NCBI RefSeq assembly: GCF_024713975.1 | Contig: NC_091098.1 | Coordinates: forward strand, 14,866,316 to 14,930,315 | Direction of reading: 5' to 3' | Source of the DNA: Paralichthys olivaceus | Lineage: Eukaryota > Chordata > Actinopteri > Pleuronectiformes > Paralichthyidae | Length of the DNA stretch: 64,000 nucleotides | Part shown: positions 15,901 through 30,400 of the stretch, piece after piece | Layout: each line of letters starts with the position of its first letter | Numbering within the stretch: the first letter of the stretch is position 1 | Notes under the pieces: model-generated | What the model saw: only the letters and a program-made list of their open reading frames with translations | Databases searched by the model: none | What the model was told of the DNA's origin: nothing | Position numbers and translations under genes: made by a program

Positions 15901-17541
15901 CGGCCCTCCTCCACTCCAACCACCTCCGCCACAGGGACTGAAACTTTAATCAAACAGAGAAAACTTCAGTGCATGCATGTTTCTTTGCATACAAATTATG
16001 GGATATTCTTACAACTCCGAGGACTGTTTTTCAATGAGTTAAAGTACTTGCATGGGTCTAACTGGAAATATTAGTAAAGGCTGCATCATAATTAGCTGTT
16101 CTTAGGCTCTCTCATAGACCATATGTCACTGTAAAGAAGCACAAGTTAAATAATAAAGCTGTGGCTGAACTATTTTTTTATTACTTCTGTTTCAGGATCC
16201 TGGTATTTTTATGTGCCATCTTACTGTCAGACTGCCATCGTTTACTGGGACACTTGAACAGAACATGATATTGGTAACACAGATGCTTTTCCTTCTGTGA
16301 AAACAAAAATCTCTGTTGTGAAAAAGGCCTTTTAAAAGTATAAGTTCACTTACACACCTAAAGGGAGTGGGGACGCCATCCATAAAATTAGTTGCACAGT
16401 GTAAATATTTCTGCCTCAAGGAAGTTAATGAGGGTTTTAGAGTCAAGGTTTTGCATTAACTTTGACTTTGAATTTGGTTGATACATCTTGTGTATCATAC
16501 CTCCATTATGCAGATTATGTTTTTGGAAGGAATTATCTGTCTGTTTGTTAGTTAGCAGAAAAACTACTGGACACGTTTTAACGAAACTTGGTGGAAGAAT
16601 TGGCTATGAGTCAGGAAAGAACCCGTTCATTTTTGGTGCGGATATGGATATGGGGGCCATTTTTCACTTTCTTTAATAATGCGAGATAGAATAAAATGCA
16701 ACTTTTTTGTTGATTTCTGGAGAATAACTCATGGATGTTGCTGAAATGTTTTGAGGACTGTATCAGTGTGTGGAATACGCTGCAGATCCAAATTAAAATC
16801 TGGATCTTGTGAATTGATATGTGGTTTCATGAGATTATTGAGATTATATCATGCATATGCAGTCTAGTCCCACTGATATCCAACACACATCCCGAAGAAG
16901 AAACATGTTGAAAACTAAAAAAACATGTCTGTGCAGTGATAACAACATTCATATTAATATCTCGTCTCCTTTGATAGTGTGTGTTTGGTGAAAGGAAAAC
17001 TAAACTTGACTGTTGATGTTCATAGCCCACATTATAACGTGGAGGGGTGTGTGTTCTCTGCAGTCTTTGTTTTCAGTAGACTGAACAACAGGTTGTGTTT
17101 CATGTTCGTGCTGTTCAACTAGTTCTTCACGTTCCCTGCACACAGCTTAATTAATAAATGCTCACTGGCAACTACAGAAAATACACAACATGCAATGAGT
17201 ATTGTGTTTAAACTCTTTACACGCTACTTTCAACACATGATTACCGACCAGATACCAAAATACTGGTGTTGAACAAAGTATAGTGTTTAGTTTTATTTCA
17301 AACGAGCAAAAACAAACAACGCACACTAACCACGTGCCTTTAAATGCTGTAACTTTGGTTCCATCTACTATTAGAACAGATGTCAGAGATCGACAGATGG
17401 AAACTGTGGCCACCTACTTGTTTTCTTGTCACGGTACTTCTTATCCACCTCGGTCCAGGTGAAGTACCAGCCCGTCAGCACCGCCCGGTGTCTCTTGTTC
17501 CCGACCCACAGGCTGGACTCCAGCCTCAGGTCTGTCTCCAT
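9944..17541 (-). CDS. cerk: Ceramide kinase
   Basis: Lipid kinase that phosphorylates ceramide to ceramide-1-phosphate. Thirteen - strand exons keep phase: 17541-17418, 15937-15848 (or from 15943), 15614-15477, 15341-15213, 15025-14962, 14867-14722, 14637-14563, 14007-13855, 13123-13018, 12198-12098, 10750-10554, 10475-10156 and 10058-9944 (TAG). They encode 585 or 587 residues; human CERK has 537. A short PH-like N-terminus is followed by the DGK-type catalytic domain: LLVFINPFGGKKKG, VGGDGMFSEILHGLIGRTQ (ATP-binding glycines near residue 187-190) and IGIIPAGSTDCVCY. Then come SVSLVGYGFYGD, the cysteine-rich CMSSSCPRSPQGLSP region, AHLADGTGDLIL, and the CERK-type end VWNCDGEILPFPE...QLVRLYARGIE. 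The start METD aligns with the human N-terminus but lacks its Gly2. The longer length comes mostly from a charged insert (E-rich, about residues 445-505). CERKL is less likely because the C-terminus follows CERK. A fish-specific paralogue cannot be excluded. Confidence 0.92.
14128..14507 (+). mobile_element. MITE-like element with perfect 13-bp terminal inverted repeats (ceramide kinase intron 7)
   Basis: ACCTCCACCAAGG at 14128-14140 is the exact reverse complement of CCTTGGTGGAGGT at 14495-14507. This gives a 380-bp element with no transposase frame, which fits a non-autonomous DNA transposon. Its inner sequence includes GGATGGATTTCCACAAAACT and a GATCAGGGGGTCGATCC block. Diverged relatives lie at about 16499-16800, 44975-45245 (reverse orientation) and 49475-49607. 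It ends only about 55 bases from the coding exon at 14563-14637. Confidence 0.7.
16499..16800 (+). mobile_element. Degenerate relative of the 14128 MITE in ceramide kinase intron 1
   Basis: Shares ordered landmarks with the element at 14128: ACCTCCA then ...GGTTATG/AGATTATGTTTTTGG, AAAACTACTGGACACGTTTT, ACGAAACTTGGTGGAAGAAT, TTTTGGTGCGGAT, an AATAATGCGAGAT motif and AATAACTCATGGATGTTG. The right terminal repeat is lost or unrecognisable. Confidence 0.55.
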
Positions 17542-18451
17542 CTGGAACCACTGCGCTCTCAGGTTGGGCGTCTCTCTCTCCCGTGTGTCTCTTGATCACA
17601 TTTTTATCCCCATAACTTTCTACATCCTTCAGAATCAGCAGCGGGTTGACTGTGGATGGATCTTGAAGAGCTTCAAATTTAGAGCATTATTCCAACGTTG
17701 AAGACAGCGCCTGACAGGAGTGTTATTCTAAACACAGCCTCCACTCCCTCCCTGCTGACACCTGCTCCATTCACATGTTCCTCTCTGCTGATTGGATGTC
17801 ACGAGTTGAAGAATACGCAACATATCAGCTAATGCTGATAGCTTCTCACAAGTTAGATTTTTATTTTATTTATTCACTCAATTGTGTTTATTTGATGGGT
17901 GAATATATGCATACATTAATAAAGACTAATGTGGAAAAAATTATTCTACTCAGTAATGTGACAACATGGATAATACGCAATGATATTAAGGATGAAATAT
18001 AAATAAATGCTGCTCTTCATATTTGCAGACTCGGTGTGAAAACCATACATTTCTGTAAGCGTCTGGGGCCGTGATCTGTACTCTTCTTTGCCTGGTTGAC
18101 AATCCTGTCTTGCATGAAATACTTGGCCCCAAAGTGCATAAAGTGTAATGTAGTGCACAACACTAATCTGACTCCTTGGTTAAATGAACTCTTCAAAACA
18201 TTGCACGTCTGGATTACAACTTTTATTGTGAAATTCCGGCACACACACACACACACACACACACCGGAACCGGAAACGCGTACCATTATTGTGGCACGCT
18301 CCTTCCGCTCCTCCCTTTCTCTGCTAGCGAGTTGAGTCAAGTATCGAGACGAGTCCTCTACCCTCGGTCCTGTAACTAGTATGAATTGATTGGTTCGCAC
18401 AGAGCAGTTTATTTCTGTTTCCTCGGAGCACACAGCGAACCACCGAACAAC
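17542..18451. promoter_or_regulatory. Divergent promoter region between ceramide kinase and naa10
   Basis: The two start codons are 910 bases apart and point away from each other. ACCGGAA occurs twice in near tandem at 18263-18275, with TTCCGG at 18234-18239 and CTTCCG near 18302; together these form an ETS-type cluster 150-220 bases before the naa10 ATG. No TATA box is evident. A (CA)n run at 18240-18264 sits inside the cluster. The ETS cluster is much closer to naa10, so it probably drives that gene; a shared role is inference. Confidence 0.5.
18240..18264. repeat. (CA)n microsatellite in the naa10 promoter
   Basis: About 12 CA units directly abutting the two ACCGGAA motifs, and so a source of length variation next to predicted ETS sites. 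Confidence 0.95.
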
Positions 18452-20634
<2,183 letters not shown>

Positions 20635-20785
20635 CGCTGCGGTTCTAGACATTTTTAAATTCGCCCTTCACTTGCTCTTTTTATCTATTTGACAATGTTC
20701 TGACAGAATCTCTGGCTTCACCAACTGTGACTGCATTGACGCCACTTCAACATTTCCATCACTAATGTCTTTTGAATCTTGCAGC

Positions 20786-20791
20786 AATAAA
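20786..20791 (+). terminator. Poly(A) signal AATAAA for naa10
   Basis: Canonical hexamer 150 bases after the stop at 20634. Another AATAAA occurs near 20975. Confidence 0.6.
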
Positions 20792-22560
20792 CAAAGACTC
20801 TTGGATTATGACAGTAATTGTGATGAAAGCTAAATGAAGTTATAATCAATGAATGGCTTCAATGTTTTTATTGGATTGCTGTTGTCATTTCCAAAAGTGG
20901 CCCCAAGCTCTGTGAGATTTACAGCATTGAAAAACCTCTGCTCTTCAGTTAATTATTTAACTGAATTGCTGCAAATAAATCTTTCAAATAATACTTTTGG
21001 TATATTTTTTTAACTTGCGCATCCTCAGTTAATCACTATTTAATGTGTTCAATGAAATATTTATATATTAAGCTAAATCAATTAATTGTCAAGCATAGTT
21101 GAAATAAAACCGTCCACACAGCCAGTGAAAATAAATCTGCTGTATCTACTCTATAACTAATAATCTTCATATGCAGGAGGTATAAAAGTTCCATATGAAC
21201 AACTTGCCATTGTTGTGGTACAGCTCCATCAGCATGTGCAGGATTTGAATATTTGAGTTTGGCGACTCTTGGTGGTGGCATTACAAAAGGCAAGAAAGCG
21301 TTGAACGATAATATCCCACAACAGAATAGACACTTAAACATTAATGTCACAATGAATACAACTTTGACAGGAGTATAATGAAGTAATGCCACATATAGAC
21401 CAGTCAACAGTATAACACCATTTTTTCAGTTGTAACTGGATCATAAAATATGTCTTTTGTTGTACTTGGGAAATGAGAAACAAACAACTAAGATTGAAAA
21501 AAGGAACCTCAGACCCTAATTCATTATACATTTTAGTTCATTCAGTAAACAAACACTGGTAACGTTTTATCTGCAGAGGAAAGTTCCTCCCAGCATTGTT
21601 GCAGAAGTTTTCACAAATGTGTGGCAGTTACACTTTGCTTTGTTTTCACCTTCTTCTCACTTCATCCAAAGTCAGCTACCGTTCTATTTCTTCAGATTAC
21701 GTTTCTATAGAATTCAGCATTTGATCTGTCCTCTGATTAAAAATATTCACCCTACTTCCTTCATCAGGTTGCAGTAACAGTTGGTTACAACTTTGTGCAG
21801 ACGAAGGGGATTGCATTATGAACTTTTTGTATTTACTTTGAAGACTATATTTACCCCAATTTCTGCAGAAACTCTGTGGTAACTGATTTCTTAATCCCTC
21901 AAACAGGCGTGTTTGTTGAATTTACATGATTTCTCAGTTTTAACCTTTACTGAGAGATTTCTTTGTGTAATGTTCACTGGTCCTGGACTTTGAAAAGTGT
22001 TGTTCACCCTCATTTACTGCTGGACTAAAAGATACTGTTTTGAAAATCATGTCATGACACCTTGAATACATTTCAACATTCTTTACTTGGCACAATTCAT
22101 TTGGGGATTATGCAACTTCATTTTACTCTTCGTTTGAGGAAGGAAACAAGTGGGGGAGAAGTAAATGAAAGATAACAGCAAATTATGCAGAATGACCTTT
22201 TAGAGAGTTGGCCTGTTTGTCACAAATTGAAATAACTCAGTTTCACACCTTCATGCAATGTTACACTTTGCATCGAGAGGTGAGAGAAGACGAAGGCGCT
22301 GCTGCCATTCAAGACAAGTCCTCCACTGTGACGAGGCTCAGTTTAATGAATTCATTTGCAATCACTGCAATAGTTTTCTGCCACTGTGTGTATGTGATGA
22401 ATGTGACTGGGGACGTTCAAATAGTCTCTGTAGCTGTAGATCACTCATCAAAAACTGTAAGTGAGCAGATAGTGGACTCCCTGAATTCCCACCCTGAGCA
22501 TTCAGGGCTTTTCCTTTTTACAAATCCGACTGTAAAGCTGCTGATTTCCTGCAGCAGCCA
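20792..22560. other. Intergenic, AT-rich, no gene seen
   Basis: Both strands were scanned. Open frames here lack splice-consistent or family-like sequence and the region is rich in homopolymers. I see nothing else to annotate. Confidence 0.5.
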
Positions 22561-22928
22561 GTGAGGAGGGTCTAATCAGTGAAAACAGCTGGCGTGTGAT
22601 TGGACTGAGGAGCTGCTGTGGAGGTTCAGGAGGCAGCATGAAAGGGAGGGGAAGGACTTGACTAAGGAGGTTTACACTTGCACAATCACACACATACACA
22701 CACACACACACACAGAGTGATGCCTCAGAAACTCAGTGAGATGAGGGGTGAGAAAAGGAGAGAGAGTGTCAGAGAGAGAGAGAGTCAGATGAGTTCTACT
22801 CCACCCACATCCATCCGTTTCCAATGTGAGGGGGAGGTGAAACAGTTGAGAGCTTATTGTGCTATTAACTGGCATTATTTAGTTGCCTCAGTCTGGAGAA
22901 AAGGCTTGTCAGGACTGCTCCTCATCAG
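22561..22928 (+). promoter_or_regulatory. Candidate arhgap4 promoter and non-coding first exon
   Basis: The arhgap4 start codon at 24450 lies just after a good acceptor (TTTTTATACAG at about 24416-24426), so a 5' UTR exon must lie upstream. A plausible one ends at the donor CATCAG|GTAGGA at about 22928, preceded by an inverted CCAAT (GTGATTGG near 22598) and a (CA)n run at 22687-22714. Splice of this pair would remove about 1.5 kb. The acceptor is seen; the exon and promoter are inferred. Confidence 0.3.
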
Positions 22929-24449
22929 GTAGGACTACTTCTTTTTACCGGATGTAAGAAACTTTTTTATTAAGCTTGATTTCTCGTCAAAACCAGGCAG
23001 TGACATTTAGCCAGTTTAGCTGTAAATAAACATGTGTTTGTCCTGCACACTGTACGCTGTCATGAAGCATTGATCTGCTTGATTACTTTAACTATGTCAC
23101 TATTGGGTGCAGACAAGGCCCTGAGGCCTTTTTAACTGTTTCACAGTTCAGGCCGCCTCGATGTGTTGGTACTTGTGGGAAAAACTCAAAACGAAAAGCA
23201 CAGCACTATGACACACTATGACAGCGAGTGAAAAAGCAGCAGCAGAGAGGTTTAACTCTAACGTGTATAAAAATACAGCCGCAGGTTGTGACAACAGGAG
23301 GATGTGATTCACTGCTGATGACAGGGAGAAGGAATGAGGAGGTTAAGTGGAAAATGGTGACATATTCTGGAAAAATGACACACGCTCCTTTCTACATGGA
23401 GTTTTGGGATTGCTGTAATGTTGCTGAGGCATTTTGAGGTCAGTTGTGTCTCAGTTGGGAGAAAGTGGAGAGGGCACATTTCAGCTGACCAGAATGCTGA
23501 TGAGTGACGTTTGCCTTGAAAAAAAAAAAAACAGGGAAGTATTAAGGGGGGGGGGGGGTGAACCTAAGGTTGTGATCCAGCAAGAAATTACCCAACTCTT
23601 CCTCTTTCTGATGTACACTGAATGTCGTCCTGATAAATAATGTTTTGCAGAAATCAATGCCTTAGCTGTTGATTCTCAGAGGCCGTCAAATGATCATGAC
23701 TGACATGCAGTGACTTGCTGCAGTCACACTAGCGTGCAACAGGATAAAAATGGACCTGAAGCTGAAGCTCTCATGTTCGTCATGTCTCACGTTGTTTTCA
23801 GCCTAAAATTGGATTAACTTTACTTTTTCCCCTGTTATTGCAGATTCACAGTCATGTGCTGTGGAGGTGTAAGGTCAATGTTGTTTTCGTTCTGTATGCT
23901 TTGAGTGAGTATCACTAAAAACACTGGTAGCTTTAGCATGAACATCCCCACAGAGTTGTACGCCTTGTGGTTCATCCTATTTTCAGGGCAGCTGCGATGT
24001 TGGAGCTATTTTTGCACCTCGTGCATTTGTGCAGCGTGTCCGGTGCAGCAGGCAGCACATGCCAGCTGGTTCTCTCGTTGTGTGCCGCTCAGCAGAGCAC
24101 AGCAAGAGGGTGGCCAGGTTTGAAGAGATGTGTTACAGTAAGATGAACGTGCTCTATTCTCATACTTTCTGTGGCAGGAGGAAGTTAGCATGGCCTTCAT
24201 GGAGGGAAGGGGGTTGTTTCAGCGCTCAAGAGTATGACAGCTTAAAATGAGGCATGCTGCAAGGGGGCAACAGTCGATCACAGGCCTTGATAACATTGTC
24301 CAGTAAAGAACAGAATAGCTTGCATGCACATAAAAACACTAATTTTACAAGAGAAGTAAAAAGAACGGAGGTGCTGATATTTCATACTGGATGGTGATAA
24401 CAAAACATTTTCTTATTTTTATACAGAATTCCACCCAGTTGGAGCAACA

Positions 24450-27400
24450 ATGACTTCCCATGTGAAAATCCGTAGGGAGAAGATTGGTATGGTGGACTAC
24501 GACACACAAATAAAAGGTGATTAAATACCTTTGAATGTGTACCACTCTCTCAACTGCCCATGTTCCCTGTGATCAACATGTGGCCTTTTTGCAGGAAAAA
24601 CATTGTAAAATTTGTTTCTCGCCCACAGCAGAGTCTTAGAATGAGTCACATTTTCTTGATTCCTTCTCTTTCCCCTGTCTGCTGTTCTTTCTCCCCTTCA
24701 TTCGTCATCTCTCAGAGGTGCGTTGCCAGCTTGCAGACCAACTGAAGGTGTTGGACTTGCAACTTGAGCAGAAGAGCCAGCAGCTGCAAGACCTGACAGA
24801 TTACCTGCGGCGGCGGGGTGAGATTGAAAGCGAGTATGCACGCTCCCTCGAAAAGCTTGCTGAAAGGTTTACGTCCAGAATTAAGAGGTAACGGACCACA
24901 TGCTTTACTAAATTAACTAGCGGTCCATTTGAGGATGCTGTTTTGCAGTATCCCTCATTATATCCAGCACATGGTTTGTCCCTTTGACTTCAGGAAAGAT
25001 CCCAGCAGTCACTCAGTGGCTAAAGTCTGGCTGGCCCTGCTGTCCCAGACCCGGCTGGAAAGTAGGGACCATAATGGACTGAGCGAGAGCTGCAGCAACT
25101 TCCTCATCCAACCCCTCACACACTGTCTGGAGTACACGCAACGTCTTGCCAAGAAGGTACTGATACAAACACTGATCCTCCGGCCACAAACATGAAACCT
25201 GTTTGTGTGCTGACATTGTGCTACAAATACCACTTTCCTCGTCTGAATTTCACCTTTTCACCTGGGGCCCAAAAAATATTTTGGTGCTCAGTATGTACAG
25301 TATATTCTGTCAACTGACTTTGTGGTATTTTGTCTCACCAATGTATATACAGAGTAAAGACATCTGTTCTCAGTTACAAGATGGTCTACTCAAGGTTACA
25401 ACAGAGCTGCAGACTGTAAGTGTGAAAGCAACCACCAAAACAATTTTGGTTTCCTGGACAAACACAGCATTTATGTGTATGTGTGTGTGTGTGCGTGCGT
25501 GTGTGTGCGTAGGCATGGCGGACATACTACCAGTACCACTCAGAGTATGTGTGTGCTGAGGGGAAGCTGAAGGAGGCAGAGAAACAGGAAGAAAAGCAGA
25601 AGCAGAGTGCTGCAAAGAAACTAGAGAGGTTGATAGAAAAGGTAAATACTACCACAGCATGCATGTACATTATGTGAAGCTTTTATTTCTTGCTGATGAA
25701 TGTTCATGTGCTATAGAGACAAGGAAAGGTTCAAGAGATACACCTGAAGTGCACAAAGGCCCGAAATGACTACCTCATAAACCTGGGTGCCGCCAATGCC
25801 TCCATGAATAAGTATTACCTTCAGGACATCTCTACTCTTATCGACGTGAGTTCATACTATTGTTTCAGCTATCTTTCCCTGTTATGTAATCCTGCATGTT
25901 TTCTGGCACTTTTTTAGAGATGCAGCATTCACAACTTATAAAACATTGGAACATCTATCATGTGATATTAGACCTGCAGCGCCAGAGGTATCTAAAAATA
26001 CCATGTTTAAAGAATGATCCGAGTGGGTGATGCTGTCTGATATGTCATTGCCAGTGTGCAGATGTAGGCTACCACCACTCTTTAGGCCGGGTGATGCAGG
26101 CCTACCTGTCCAGGCGGTGGCGGGCTCAGGAGAATCTGAGCACGGGGCTGCAGCAGCTTCAGGGGGCCGTGTCCGGACTGGACCAAGGTCACGACAGAGA
26201 CTCTCAGCTGCAGGACAATTACAACAGCTTCTCTATGCCCCTGCGCTTCACCTATCAGCCTCACGACGGGGACCAGGTGTGTTTTGTGTGAATAATGGAT
26301 GAGTGGAGCCGATATGAGCCTTCAGACACATAGATTTTTGGTTTTGCCCTAATTACATTTGTCATAAGGGTTTGATAATGACATCTTTGGAATCATTGCC
26401 AATTTTAAAACATTTTCTTCATAATATCTATATGCCCTCCAAAATCCATATCAGTTCGGCTCAGGGATGCTTTTTTTCCCAGTGGATACTCAGCAGTTTT
26501 GCATTCTGTGTTGTTTCTCGCAGGTTTCTGAGGTCAGTGCAGAGTGTGAGATGAAATGCGAGCTGGAGACCAGATTCAAACAGATACAGACCAGACTGAA
26601 AGCAGTCACAGAGGAAACAGAGGAGGTAGAGTACACCATCCCAACAGATCTTAACACTTTTCATGGGCCTACTTTATCTACCAGAGTATTTACAGCTGCC
26701 ATGAGCCAGGCAAGTTTATTCAAGACTGTAAATACACTTACTTGAATAAATTAAGTGTAATCTATTGAAGTAGATGGGGAAGTGTCCTGAATATAAATAG
26801 AGATTTGAAGCTAAACTTGTAATAATGTGAAGGAAATGGAAAAAAAGTGTCCAATGCAGGTTGTGTGTTAAGTTTTATTTAAAATGAATGAATTTGGCTG
26901 TGCCTTTAGATCAGTTAGCTGGAACATGGTATTTTTTATTATTAATACAGTTTGGTGAGCAGTACAAAACAAGAGGGGGAACTTAACCACTTCAACATTA
27001 ACAACAATGAAGTGTAACAGAAAAAATCTAAAACTAAAAAAACAGCAAAGGTCATCAAAGGAAGGGGGGGATAATGTTTGGCTTAGATTCTTTTACTGTT
27101 GTACGTGTGTGTCTGCTCACATGTGTATGCATGCGCATGGATGAGCTCAGTGGTTTCCTGTGTAGAAAACATTAATGGTTGAAGGAGCAGGAAAGGGGAA
27201 ACATTATGACGCTATTTACTGGAGTCAGAAACGAAAGGGAAAAAAGTGAAGATAGTGCTTTAGACAGTAATGACAGAGCGGAACTGTGGTGGATCCAAGT
27301 GAGCAAGAACAGTCAAAGTTTTTTTTTTTTTTCCCATTTGAAGGTGCCGTATTTAAAAAGACCTTCTTACTCTTACTTCAAGTCTGAGTCATCAAGCAAG

Positions 27401-30400
27401 TTGAAGTTAACCACTCCCTTGTTTCTATCATTGCCAAGTGCAAAACATTTTTAATCCTGGCATATTAAACAGGCAAAATAATGTATATTAATGTATAATA
27501 ATGTGAGTTCCCCTCAGATTCTGATATTCTGCACACCCTATGACCATTAGTGAGCACAAAAAAGCACAACATTAAGTTAATATCTGTGCCACTGCTATAT
27601 ATATGCTATATAGGTGAGTAAGAACATGTCCGCAGCCCAGAGTTCCCTGCTGGAGAGTATTGGTGAAGATGATCTGGAACCCAGTTTGTCTCAGGACGTC
27701 AACACTGAAAACCTGATTGTCAAGCCTAGTGTGGCCCGACGCAGGGCCAACCTGCAGGAAATGGAAAACCTCTACTTCACTGTGAGTCTTTTTTTCTTTT
27801 CTTATGCCCAACCAACATTGTGGCAGTTTTAGTTTTGATGGTGTGTAGTTGGTTATAAAGATGTGGCTTTTGGTTTAGCTTTGTTGTTAATGTGACAGTG
27901 ATTATAAGAAACAAAGTGAATGAAGAGTGACGTGACACTGATTCCTATCTGCTTTGTTTCACAGAGAGTTAAGGAGTACCTTGTTGGGAGTTCCCTGGCA
28001 TCTAAACTGCAAGCCAAACATGACTTGCTTAAAGTGGCTGTGGAAAAAGGTATCACTTCTGCATTTCTAAGACAAGGCAAAGTGCTGAGCCAGTTTCTCT
28101 TTTGAGAACATCTGGTGCACTCTGGGGAGGGATTGTCCAGTAAATTGTTCCCTTTTTATTTTAGCCAGCAACCAAAGTAACATTTCTTGTTCCTGCTTAA
28201 ACTAATTTAATCTGTTATTCTTCCTAGCTGACGCTTCAAATGAATATCAACCCAGGTAGGAATATAATGTTTTTAGAACTTACTTAAAGGAGACATATTA
28301 TGCTTTTTCAGTTTCCCCTTGCCTCTAGTTTTTGTGTATGTAAAAGGTCTGTAAACTTAAAAAGCCCAAAGTCGGGAAGGGAGCTCCTCTCTCGCACCGA
28401 AAACATTGCTCCTGAAACGCCTTATCAGCAACATGTGATCTGAGCAGACTGGGCTTTATCAGGAGGAGGGCATTAAAGAGACAGGGGCTGAAACCAGACC
28501 TTTCAGACAGGGGCTGAAAAGAGAAGCTGCAGCAATGGACACTATTAGAAAAGTGATGTGTTTTCAAGAAGTAACCCAAATCAAAATTATGAACCTGAAT
28601 ACGAGCATAATATATGTGAATTTGTGAAAGCCATATGATTCTGCAGATATTACATCGCTGTGACACAATGTGCTGTGTCTTCAATACATATCATTGCTCT
28701 GCAGACACAACGGGAAGCTAATGCGCGTCAGGAAGACTCACTCCAGCTCCAATTTGTTGCACAACCACAAACTGTTCAGCGGAGACATGCTGTCCTTCCT
28801 ACAGGTAGCTACCAACATTTTTACACCATCTCACCTGTTTCTGACTTCCGGGGATTGTCACTTCATTATTCTCTTCCACTTCATAAGTTGGCGTTAATGT
28901 CCCAAACATGGTGCTTTAGAAATTCATCACTAAATTTGTTTCATTCAGGCATCGGGACAACAGATTCCACTTGTTGTGGAGAGTTGCATTCGCTTCATCA
29001 ACCTAAATGGTGAGAATTCAAGATGGACAGAAGAGTAAACCAGCACATGGACATTTGTGGCCTTGATGCAGTAAAATATCATAGACATAGTTTTAAATTA
29101 AAAATCCATCCTGTAGGTCTCCACCATGAAGGGATATTTAGGGTTCCTGGGTCTCAAATGGAAGTCAACAACCTAAGGGATGCTTTTGAGCGAGGTAGGC
29201 CTGTGTGTTTTTTGTGTGTGGAGCCATCATAGAGTAGCGCCCCCCACTGTGGAGCGTTACTAATGTGGGGCACTATGTCGTGGGCTTGCCTGCAGGAGAG
29301 GAGCCCCTAGCTGAGCAGAGCTTTGACCTGGACTCTGTGGCTGGAGTGCTTAAGCTCTACTTCAGAGTTCTGGAGAATCCACTCTTCCCCATCGAGAGCA
29401 CCAACCAACTCCTGGAACATGCTCGTGAGTGTGTGATTGTGTGTGTAATGTCCGCCCAGGAAGCCCAACACTCTGGAAACAAAAAGCGTAAAGTGATTAT
29501 AACATTTTAAGGTTAGAGTTGTTTTAATGGTTCGGCTTTGGTAAGTACAGTAGTAGTAATAGTTGAGGTTAGCAAGTCGTGTGTGTGTGGTGAATATCAT
29601 AAGTGTAAGGGGCCTTTTTTCATGACCTTTTCTTAGAGATCAAGAACGAGGCAGAGAGAGTGGCTCAGCTCAAATCAGTCATCTCTTCCTATCCTGAGCC
29701 GCTCATCATTGTCATGCGATACCTCTTTGCATTCCTTCATCAGTGAGTATTGTTACTCTTTGCACTTGTTCCTGTTCAACTCCAATCAGAAAAACAGAAC
29801 CATATTTAACAGTAATTCACACAAAACTAACATGGTTTTTAAAGAAGGAAGAGAAACTAATTTTTTTTAACCCCTTAGCTCATGTCTCCAATTATGTTGA
29901 CCTCTTTTTTAAATCATGTATCATGTTATATAGATGTGCACAGCTGATTTCCAGCAGGAGCTGCTTATTTACTGTTACGCCAGCCCCAGGATGGTGTATG
30001 ATTTGATATTTTACACAAATAAAGTGGATTTGCTAAACGTTAAAATCTAAACTGAAGGACAATTGTAAAATCATACCATGATAGGTAATGGGAAAGGAAG
30101 TGGTTCGTGTAAGACAGTGGTTTTCCCTTCGGAAGCTGAATAAACATATTTTATCATCAAGCCTTAACAATGACAATGAAACAAAGGTCACAATGATGAA
30201 TCAGTAAAGTCTTGTTTGTTATATATCTCTCCAATTCCCCCTCTCCTCCCTCAATGCAGCCCTGCAGTGGCTCTATGCCCCTCTAGGGTGAACTAATCCG
30301 TCTGTTTGAGAACCACTTGAGATGAGATGAAGTGTAGTCATTAATTTTGAAAAAAGAGCAGTTTGTCTATTGATTACTTGTAAGAAGAAGGCAAAACAGC

